Origin: UBA7916 sp036121365 | Lineage (GTDB): Bacteria > Pseudomonadota > Gammaproteobacteria > Comchoanobacterales > Comchoanobacteraceae | Assembly (NCBI GenBank): GCA_036121365.1 | Contig: JAZAFR010000026.1 | Coordinates: forward strand, 60,461 to 124,460 | DNA length: 64,000 nucleotides | Direction: 5' to 3' | Shown: positions 37,301-43,735 of the stretch, in pieces | Numbering within the stretch: position 1 is the first letter of the stretch | How the letters are laid out: every line of letters begins with the position of its first letter | The notes under the pieces: generated by a model | Database searches by the model: none | What the model was told of the DNA's origin: nothing | Seen by the model: the letters and a program-made list of their open reading frames with translations, nothing else | Translations under genes and position numbers: made by a program

Positions 37301-37469
37301 CGTCATAATACCAGTAAGGTGGTTTTTCTGCGTTTTGTTTTTGGGTTTTTTGATAGATGTTTTTTGTTTTCCAGAATTCAAGGATTTGATGTTCGAATGA
37401 AACAAAAATATTTTGCTCTGTCAGACTGACGTTGTTTGCATGCGCTTCTCGGTTTGTTGTCTCTATCAT
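34305..37469 (-). CDS. ileS: Isoleucyl-tRNA synthetase, eukaryote-like (IleS2) type
   Basis: 1054 residues, charges tRNA-Ile. HIGH-equivalent H-H-G-H at residues 66-69, within D-G-P-P-F-A-T-G-L-P, and K-M-S-K-R followed by L-K-N-Y. These motif contexts are those of the eukaryote-like IleRS2 class (also found in Rickettsia, Chlamydia and mycobacteria) and not of the E. coli class, which has D-G-P-P-Y-A-N-G. No C-terminal zinc finger is seen. The C-terminus carries a long anticodon-binding and extension region. The gene is transcribed away from lspA, whereas ileS and lspA are co-directional in most gammaproteobacteria. Confidence 0.95.
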   Translation of the reverse strand: MIETTNREAHANNVSLTEQNIFVSFEHQILEFWKTKNIYQKTQKQNAEKPPYWYYDGPPFATGLPHHGHLLASTIKDVIPRYFEMKGHFVPRYFGWDCHGLPIEHEIDKSMGMSTQDAVKKLGHAGYNQACRSIVQRYTSQWESTITRIGRWVDFDSCYKTMDTNFMESVWWAFETLWKKGLIYEGEKVVPFSTVLGTGLSNFEATSNYQQVQSPAIHVLLKLEDEDCYLVIWTTTPWTLPTNLAVGIGPYEYIKVWDKNNQKHLIIAKDCLESMPKHEQLEVVSTLKSEELVGKRYQPLFEYFSAERDNGAFQILQDDYVTTTDGTGLVHLAPAHGEDDYRVCKEVNIPVICALNNNGNFSEKTPDLEGIHFKDANKIIIKKLKEKNQLHHQDVIEHNYPHCPRSDTPLIYKAVPSWYVEVTKIKKDILASNDSINWVPEHIKYGRFGKWLENAKDWAISRNRYWGTPIPVWKNDTTGNIICIGSIEQLEQLSKTKATDLHPEIVNEITFQIDGEQGTYQRVPEVLDCWFESGAMPFAQLHYPFENKELFNELFPAAFIGEGIDQTRGWFYTLTILSTAIFGKSAFKNVIVNGIVMAEDGKKMSKRLKNYTPPNTLLEQYGADALRLYLIQSNLVKAEEQRFSDNGVKEIVRRVLLPWYNAYKFLTTYTKIDDWHPEKNIQYTNILDQWIQSRLQTLTAQINQHMQSYHLNHIVFDTLEFLDDLTNTYIRLNRQRFWAEGLEEDKKQAYQCLYETLMQFSKLMAPFAPFLSEHIHQNFKQMHTQEHLKESIHMENYPEDNKDKTMHELEHAVSIVQQIILLGRQCRNDAKIKIKTPLQTLTIIHSQQGIFEDIKPLTNYLKKELNVKTIQFDHDESRYIDLSAKINAAKLGRTLGKAIPILNKKIQALSFSDIAKFEKEKKINIDGHDLLEDDLLIYRKTLPNSNALSNRFVTIELDLTVTQTLKDEGQARELISNIQNIRKESGFEVNDRVKITIYADTDLMRIAKAHQPHIMDETLCTHFEIEPIEKAKSNHIDIQFDGLNAKLDISKNTH

Positions 37470-37714
37470 TGCTTGTCCATGAAATCTTTTATAGGACAGT
37501 GATTTTACATGATTTTGAGTAGTTAGTCTATATTTTTTACACTGCTGCGCAGCTATATTATTGGATTTTTTTCATAATTGTTTCATTTTTTAGATATTGA
37601 TGGGGGAGGTCTAGATTGTTTCTTTAGTTTCTATTTTTTTGTGTTTTTTTGAACTGATTGTCCGTTATGGTTTTCTGTCAGGCGATTTTTTTATGGTAAT
37701 TTTGATATAAATTA

Positions 37715-37743
37715 TTGTTTTTTATGCCTTTCAGGTTTATAAT
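37715..37743 (+). promoter_or_regulatory. Putative promoter of lspA
   Basis: TTGTTT (37715-37720), 17-nt spacer, TATAAT (37738-37743). Transcription would start near 37750, just before the first in-frame GTG, supporting the internal ATG at 37779 as start. Confidence 0.5.
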
Positions 37744-37778
37744 CTTATTGTTTAAATGTGTTTTTTAGGGTTGTGTGT

Positions 37779-38264
37779 ATGTGGATTGTATTGGGTATTA
37801 TTGTTGACCAACTGATAAAACTGTTGATTGTGAGTCGTTTTGCTGTGGGTGAACTTTGGACAATATTTCATGGCTTCACAATTACATTGGCAATGAACAG
37901 AGGGGTGGCTTTTAGTTTGTTTGCTCAAAGCAGCGGTCCGGGATTTTGGTTTCTCAATGCTGTCATTGTTTTGTTTAATTGGTTTTTAATAGAATTTTTA
38001 TATGCGTCCAAACATCAGAGCCGGATTTATCGTTTTTCACTGATGCTCGTGATTACTGGTGCTTTAAGTAATTTAATTGATAGAATTTGTTACAAAGCGG
38101 TGGTTGATTACATTGTTATAAGTGTTGGAACATGGACATGGCCTACTATTTTTAATTTGGCTGATGTGTTCATCAGTGTTGGCTGTTTGATGTTGTGCGT
38201 GCTGCAACTGTCTTCGAAAAAGAGTCAAGCGTCTGTTGCACAAGAAAAAAAAATACACTCCTGA
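37779..38264 (+). CDS. lspA: Lipoprotein signal peptidase LspA
   Basis: 161 residues, four membrane segments. Family motifs D-Q-L-I-K near the N-terminus, M-N-R-G-V-A-F-S, and the catalytic aspartates in N-L-I-D-R and F-N-L-A-D-V are present. Cleaves prolipoproteins at the diacylglyceryl-cysteine in the inner membrane. ATG at 37779 chosen (AGGG 8 nt upstream) over a GTG seven codons earlier. Divergent from ileS across a 309-nt AT-rich gap in which I see only the promoter. Confidence 0.95.
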   Translation: MWIVLGIIVDQLIKLLIVSRFAVGELWTIFHGFTITLAMNRGVAFSLFAQSSGPGFWFLNAVIVLFNWFLIEFLYASKHQSRIYRFSLMLVITGALSNLIDRICYKAVVDYIVISVGTWTWPTIFNLADVFISVGCLMLCVLQLSSKKSQASVAQEKKIHS

Positions 38265-38432
38265 TTTTACTGTCATCTCTTTAAGAAAAATGATCTTTGT
38301 TTAGATTACTTAGCTGTTTTATCTCTAATATTTGCACAGTATATACTGGTTTTGTGCGATATTTTATAGTGGTTTTACCATTGCATTGATGATAATTTAC
38401 TCAGTGTAATATGTCAGATTTTCGTCTTAAAC

Positions 38433-38459
38433 GTTGAAAAATATTTGAGCGTTCATATA
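38433..38459 (+). promoter_or_regulatory. Possible heat-shock (sigma-32) promoter of clpB
   Basis: GTTGAAA (38433-38439) and TTCATATA (38452-38459) separated by 12 nt resemble the sigma-32 pattern CTTGAAA and CCCATnTA, though the spacing is slightly short. It lies about 30 nt before the clpB ATG. clpB is a classic sigma-32 target in gammaproteobacteria. Confidence 0.4.
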
Positions 38460-38489
38460 TCTTTAATTAAGACGGTTATGAGATTGAAT

Positions 38490-41057
38490 ATGAATATTGA
38501 AAAATTAACAGAACAGTTTAGAAAAGCTTTGATTGAGGCCCAGTCAATTGCTTTGGGTCATGAAAGTGGCTTTGTGGAGCCTTTACATTTGCTTCAAGCA
38601 CTCTTCAATCATAAAGAAGGAACAACCATTCCTTTGTTGGTGCAGTCGGGTATCGATATGGCAAAGTGTCAGCAACAATTGACAAAGTCTTTGGCAAAGT
38701 TACCAAAAGTCAGTGGGGGAGGTGATGTTAATATTTCCCGGGAGTTACAACGTTTGTTGAACCTTTCAGATCAGCTTGCGCAGAAGCGTGGCGATCAGTT
38801 TATATCCAGTCATTTATTATTATTGGCATCTTTGCAAAATTCAAATAGCCTTGGAGATTTGCTAAAATCTTGTGGGATTACCTCTGAAAAATTTGGCCAA
38901 TCTCTGGATGCCATGTTACAAGGAGAGTCGGTTCAATCCGCAGATGAAACACCCAGTGGGCATGTGTTAGAAAAATATACGGTTGATCTGACTCATGCTG
39001 CGTTGCAGGGGAAGTTGGATCCTGTGATTGGTCGAGATTCTGAAATTAGACGATCCATTCAAGTTTTACAACGACGCACTAAAAATAATCCTGTGCTGAT
39101 TGGCGCTCCTGGGGTGGGTAAAACTGCCATTGCAGAAGGGCTTGCTCAGCGCATTGTGAATGGAGAGGTTCCTGAAGGGTTGAAACACAAACGTCTTTTG
39201 ACGCTCGATTTGGCTTCATTGTTGGCAGGTGCTAAGTACAGGGGTGAATTTGAAGAGCGTATGAAATCTGTGCTCAAAGAAATCAAAAAACAAGGCGGGC
39301 GTATTATTTTATTCATTGATGAGCTGCATATTTTAGTGGGTGCTGGAAGAACTGATGGGGCGATGGATGCAAGTAATATGTTGAAGCCTGCATTGGCCAG
39401 AGGTGAGTTGCATTGTATTGGTGCGACCACTTTGGATGAATATCGCGAGTATATAGAAAAAGATCAAGCGTTAGAAAGGCGTTTTCAAAAAGTCCTGGTT
39501 GATGAGCCCAGTGAGTCTGATACGATTGCGATTTTAAGAGGTTTGAAGGAGCGTTATGAGTTGCATCATGGGGTGACCATTACAGATCCTGCCATTGTTG
39601 CTGCAACCCATTTATCGCAACGATATATTACCTCAAGACAGCTTCCGGATAAGGCCATTGATTTGATTGATGAGGCAGCCAGTAAAATTCGAATGGAGAT
39701 TGACTCTAAGCCAGAAGAGCTCGATAAATTAGATAGGCGTTTGATTCAGTTGAAAATTGAACAGCAAGCATTGGTCAAAGAGACCGATGATTTATCAAAA
39801 TCCAGATTGAGTGCCTTGGAAAACGAGATTGAAGATTTGACCAAGCAATACTCGGATTTGGAAGAGATTTGGCGAGCAGAGAAAGCCAGCTTGATGGGTG
39901 TGCAACAAATTAAAGAGCGTTTGGATGAAGCCAGATTGGATTTTGAACGTGCCCAGCGCTCAGGTGATTTGGCCAAAATGTCTGAATTGCAATATGCAAC
40001 CATTCCAGAACTTGAAAAACAGTTAGAGACGGTCAATGCCCAAGGTGAGTCTAAGAAGAAATCGCGTTTTTTGCAAAATAAAGTCACTGATGATGAAATT
40101 GCCAGTGTCGTTGCCAAATGGACAGGCATTCCAGTTGAGAGTATGTTGGCCAGTGAGCGTGAGAAGATTTTGAAACTGCCAAATGAGTTGGCACAACGAG
40201 TGATTGGCCAAAAGGAACCAGTACAGCTTGTCAGTGAGGCCATTATGCGTTCTCGTTCAGGTTTGAGCGATCCTAAAAGGCCGATTGGATCATTTTTATT
40301 TCTGGGGCCGACAGGGGTTGGTAAAACTGAATTGTGTAAGGCCCTGGCGTATGCTTTATTCAGCGATGAAGATGCCATGGTGAGAGTGGATATGTCAGAG
40401 TTTATGGAAAAGCATTCGGTTGCGCGTTTGATTGGTGCACCTCCCGGTTATGTTGGTTATGAGCAGGGTGGTTATTTGACTGAGCTGGTTAGACGCAAAC
40501 CTTACAGTGTGATTTTGCTTGATGAGGTGGAAAAAGCACATGCAGATGTTTTTAATATACTGTTGCAAGTTTTGGACGATGGACGTTTGACTGACGGGCA
40601 GGGAAGAACGGTTGATTTTAGGCATGCCATTGTGGTGATGACTTCCAATCTTGGGTCACAAAAAATCATAGCTTCACCGACATTGACTTCAGATGTCATC
40701 TCTGGCGTGATGGATGATGTGCGGGCATTTTTCAGACCGGAATTTCTCAATCGGATTGATGATTGTGTGATGTTTTCATCTTTGGATAAGAAAGATTTGG
40801 ACGCGATTTTAGATTTGCAATTGTCAGAGCTCGAAGCATTATTGGCAAAACAGCAGTTGCATTTGAAATTAACTTCCAATCTACGAGCACATGTATTGGA
40901 AGAGGGATATGATCCCATGTATGGTGCAAGGCCTTTAAGGCGTGCTATCAAAACACTCCTTGAAAACCCGTTGGCTCAGAAAATCTTAGAAGGCAAGCTG
41001 AAAAGAAATAGCACCGTTACCTTGGATTGGCAGGGTGATCAAGTGGTTGTGTTGTGA
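38490..41057 (+). CDS. clpB: ClpB disaggregase
   Basis: 855 residues (E. coli 857). N-terminal Clp_N repeats, first AAA+ domain with G-A-P-G-V-G-K-T-A, the coiled-coil middle domain (about 405-525), second AAA+ domain with G-P-T-G-V-G-K-T-E-L-C-K-A and Walker B V-I-L-L-D-E-V-E-K-A-H. Works with DnaK to rescue aggregated proteins. The frame opens upstream at a TTG (38445), but the ATG at 38490 gives the usual N-terminus (L-T-E-Q-F). Confidence 0.97.
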   Translation: MNIEKLTEQFRKALIEAQSIALGHESGFVEPLHLLQALFNHKEGTTIPLLVQSGIDMAKCQQQLTKSLAKLPKVSGGGDVNISRELQRLLNLSDQLAQKRGDQFISSHLLLLASLQNSNSLGDLLKSCGITSEKFGQSLDAMLQGESVQSADETPSGHVLEKYTVDLTHAALQGKLDPVIGRDSEIRRSIQVLQRRTKNNPVLIGAPGVGKTAIAEGLAQRIVNGEVPEGLKHKRLLTLDLASLLAGAKYRGEFEERMKSVLKEIKKQGGRIILFIDELHILVGAGRTDGAMDASNMLKPALARGELHCIGATTLDEYREYIEKDQALERRFQKVLVDEPSESDTIAILRGLKERYELHHGVTITDPAIVAATHLSQRYITSRQLPDKAIDLIDEAASKIRMEIDSKPEELDKLDRRLIQLKIEQQALVKETDDLSKSRLSALENEIEDLTKQYSDLEEIWRAEKASLMGVQQIKERLDEARLDFERAQRSGDLAKMSELQYATIPELEKQLETVNAQGESKKKSRFLQNKVTDDEIASVVAKWTGIPVESMLASEREKILKLPNELAQRVIGQKEPVQLVSEAIMRSRSGLSDPKRPIGSFLFLGPTGVGKTELCKALAYALFSDEDAMVRVDMSEFMEKHSVARLIGAPPGYVGYEQGGYLTELVRRKPYSVILLDEVEKAHADVFNILLQVLDDGRLTDGQGRTVDFRHAIVVMTSNLGSQKIIASPTLTSDVISGVMDDVRAFFRPEFLNRIDDCVMFSSLDKKDLDAILDLQLSELEALLAKQQLHLKLTSNLRAHVLEEGYDPMYGARPLRRAIKTLLENPLAQKILEGKLKRNSTVTLDWQGDQVVVL

Positions 41058-41220
41058 TTTGTCAATATTTGGATCAGCTTTCTTTTGTGAGCTGTTCTAG
41101 ATGTTTGTCATCGTGATTGCGTATGCTCACTGAAAGGTTCATTGTTTAGTATATCAAAGGTAGGGGTGTGTGTCTGTGGGGATTGTTATTTTAACTCCAG
41201 GTTTTAGATTGATGTTGCAC

Positions 41221-42603
41221 TCACATGATGTTGCATTTCGCACCACCATCATCTGGCTCACAATCTGGTTCACAATCTGACTCAGAATCTGATTCTATTT
41301 CAAGCCCATGTACATCGATTTTTCCTGGATTACTGTTCTCTTGTTTCTCTGACTTTGCTTTTTGATTGAGTTCTCTTGCTTCTACGTAGTTTTTTGCATG
41401 TGAAGACAGTTCATCTTTAGGGAGGCATGCACAAGCAAAATGACTTTCTTGAATGGCTTGTATGGTAAAATAAATGATGCCACTGCAATATAGACCTGAT
41501 ATGATCATTCCAGGTTTGGTTAATAGCATATGCAGTATGCCAATTTTTAGCCAATACTGAGCAGCTAAAATGCAAAGAGCACCCAGAAGGAGCATGCCAA
41601 TCAAGTTCCAAAATGGCTTGTTTTTTATTTGTGCTCGGGTTTCTTTGATGTTGCATGTTCTGAGATTGTGTCTTATCTTAGAATGAGACCACCAGTTCTG
41701 GTGTGTCAAATCAGGATCTATTTTTTGACACAGTATGTATTTGCACCAGCGTTTGGTCCAGTGGGGCCTTAGAGTTTCTTGATCGATTGGTTTGAGTTGT
41801 TTTAGGTGTTCAAAGGTTTTTTCGTTTGGGCTTTTGACCAGAGTGGGCCTGAGATCAATGTGCTGTTTCCTGAATAAAGTGCTTAAAAATCCATTTTGTT
41901 GATCGGGGTGTGGATATTTGACTTTCAGTTCACAAAGATTGAAGGTGTTCTTATCATGCTTTTCTTGTTCAAGTTTTCCATGTCCTTCCATTAAACAAAT
42001 ATGGTCTATTTGTGAGAGGCTTTGTGTTAATTTTTTTGCGTGTTTTCCTGTCAGTGGTTTTTCTCTCAGGCTTGATTCAATCGTGGCACGAATTTGTTCT
42101 GTTCTTTCGGTTAATGATTGGATTTTTTCACTGTTTTTTAAACTTTTTGTGGCCATTGATAATATTGATGAGACTCTGTGATGTGCTTCATCATTTTTGC
42201 TGATAACAGTCATATTGCTGCCTGATCGAAATATCAGGTCTGCGTTTGGTATCGTCACTGCATACCATGTTTCCATGCTAAACCACATGGTTTTATCTTC
42301 AGTACGTTGCTGGAAGCTGATCTGTTTCGTTACTTTTTCGTTCTTTTCTGTATGATCAATACTGCATATTTGTGTGCTTAGGTAATCTATGGCATCTTGA
42401 AATCGACCAGTGTCTTCGAAGTTGTAGTTGGGAATGTGTCCAATGCGTTCATTTTCTGCTAAAGCTTGTTTTTTTTTCTGCTCGTCTGGGTTTGCATATT
42501 TCTTTAAGTCAGCATCGTCATTCATGGATATATTGATTTTCTCAAGCAATGCTGGTGTTGCTGTATATTGATGGTGTGTCGGTTGAAAGAGTATGTGGAG
42601 CAT
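41221..42603 (-). CDS. Orphan membrane protein ending in a CaaX-like tail
   Basis: 460 residues, no family recognised. A long charged N-terminal part (about 1-335) is followed by two or three membrane segments (about 337-395) and a charged tail with acidic short repeats (S-E-S-D-C-E-P-D-C-E-P-D). The last four residues are C-N-I-M, read directly from the stop at 41221. This fits a eukaryotic CaaX prenylation box with a Met (farnesyl-type) ending, a device used by several Legionella effectors to reach host membranes. No clear Shine-Dalgarno; an ATG at 42525 is an alternative start. Function unknown. Confidence 0.72.
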   Translation of the reverse strand: MLHILFQPTHHQYTATPALLEKINISMNDDADLKKYANPDEQKKKQALAENERIGHIPNYNFEDTGRFQDAIDYLSTQICSIDHTEKNEKVTKQISFQQRTEDKTMWFSMETWYAVTIPNADLIFRSGSNMTVISKNDEAHHRVSSILSMATKSLKNSEKIQSLTERTEQIRATIESSLREKPLTGKHAKKLTQSLSQIDHICLMEGHGKLEQEKHDKNTFNLCELKVKYPHPDQQNGFLSTLFRKQHIDLRPTLVKSPNEKTFEHLKQLKPIDQETLRPHWTKRWCKYILCQKIDPDLTHQNWWSHSKIRHNLRTCNIKETRAQIKNKPFWNLIGMLLLGALCILAAQYWLKIGILHMLLTKPGMIISGLYCSGIIYFTIQAIQESHFACACLPKDELSSHAKNYVEARELNQKAKSEKQENSNPGKIDVHGLEIESDSESDCEPDCEPDDGGAKCNIM

Positions 42604-42746
42604 AGCGGCCAGCAGTGTTAATTTAATAATTAATTAACATAATTAAGTGTGTTTTGTCTATGCTGGATTGACATTAATGTGTGTTTTATGTGAATTTTAT
42701 CGTATGATCTGGCAGTTTTATAGGCAATAAATTTTATTGAAGTTTG

Positions 42747-42775
42747 CTGACCTTTTGTTTTTTTATTGGTATAAT
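42747..42775 (+). promoter_or_regulatory. Extended -10 promoter of the phosphatidyltransferase gene
   Basis: TATAAT at 42770-42775 preceded by TGG (extended -10), with a weak CTGACC at 42747-42752 (17-nt spacer). Start ATG 23 nt downstream. Confidence 0.5.
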
Positions 42776-42798
42776 ATTGTTTTTAATTGTGATTTTGA

Positions 42799-43365
42799 AT
42801 GAACTGTCTGACTCATTTGCCTAACTTATTGTCTTATTCGCGTGCTTTGGTTGCTGTGTTGATTGTTTTGTTTGGGTCGATTTTTTCAGATGGTTTGGTA
42901 TTGTTCTTTATTTGTTTTGCAGTATTATCAGACGTTTTTGATGGGGTGTTGGCAAGGGTTTTAGATTGTCAAACCGATTTTGGTGCGAAGCTTGATCCCA
43001 TTTGTGATGGGATATTTGTGATGGGTATTTTATATTTTATTTTGGTGCGAGAGGGGATTTCAGTGTTTTATTTTTGGGCGCTTTTGGTTCGCTATGTTGT
43101 CATATCTTGGTATCATTATGAGTTGCTCTCCAAGGGGCAAAAACAGCTGTCTTCATTGTGGACAGGTAAGTGGAGCTCAGGCTTGATGATGGCCTGTTTT
43201 GTGTATTATTTTGCTCAAATGAGTGGCATGTCTTTGCCTTTTCTAGATATGGTTTTTCCTTATTTTATTGGTGTTACTGGAGTGATGTTGCTGGTCAGTT
43301 GGGTATTTTATTTTCAACGTTATTTGATTTTGTCCCGTCTGATCAGTTCAACTGAGTATTGTTAG
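42799..43365 (+). CDS. CDP-alcohol phosphatidyltransferase
   Basis: 188 residues with five or six membrane segments. The full family motif D-x2-D-G-x2-A-R-x8-G-x3-D-x3-D is present, beginning D-V-F-D-G-V-L-A-R. Such enzymes join a CDP-linked lipid to an alcohol (glycerol phosphate, serine, inositol and others). PgsA is possible from size, but the substrate cannot be read, and the protein has a shorter N-terminus than typical PgsA. Followed after 24 nt by a small TIGR03643 gene. Confidence 0.88.
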   Translation: MNCLTHLPNLLSYSRALVAVLIVLFGSIFSDGLVLFFICFAVLSDVFDGVLARVLDCQTDFGAKLDPICDGIFVMGILYFILVREGISVFYFWALLVRYVVISWYHYELLSKGQKQLSSLWTGKWSSGLMMACFVYYFAQMSGMSLPFLDMVFPYFIGVTGVMLLVSWVFYFQRYLILSRLISSTEYC

Positions 43366-43389
43366 ATAGATCTGAAGTGAAGGTGTTTT

Positions 43390-43587
43390 ATGGAAAAATA
43401 TGATATCAGTGCAGTGATTCAAATGGCATGGGAAGATGATGTGCCGTTTGAAGCCATATATCAACAGTATGGACTGTCAGAATCTGAGTGTATTGCGTTG
43501 ATGAGAAGAGAGCTTAAACCCAGTAGTTTTAGACTGTGGCGTAAAAGAGTGACAGGTAGGAAATCCAAACATTCACGCTTGTCGTAA
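43390..43587 (+). CDS. TIGR03643/DUF2805 small protein
   Basis: 65 residues. The stretch M-A-W-E-D-D-V-P-F-E-A-I and the C-terminal L-M-R-R-E-L-K-P-S-S-F-R-L-W-R-K-R match the short, highly conserved TIGR03643 family, whose function is unknown. Helix-turn-helix-like length and basic tail suggest nucleic acid binding. Shares a transcript with the phosphatidyltransferase gene by spacing. Confidence 0.88.
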   Translation: MEKYDISAVIQMAWEDDVPFEAIYQQYGLSESECIALMRRELKPSSFRLWRKRVTGRKSKHSRLS

Positions 43588-43735
43588 TTTTCTGTACGGT
43601 GTCTTTCATTTTATTATAAATTCATATTGGATACATGATCAGAGTTATTCGTTGTTTTGTAGTGTATTTTTATTTATATTATTGATTTAATTTGTTATTA
43701 TATTTTTTCAGTATCAATTAATATGCGGGTTAGTA

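Noticed and set aside
39746..40378. 210-codon antisense frame inside clpB
   Set aside because: Mirror of the clpB coding sequence; clpB is intact and conserved throughout.
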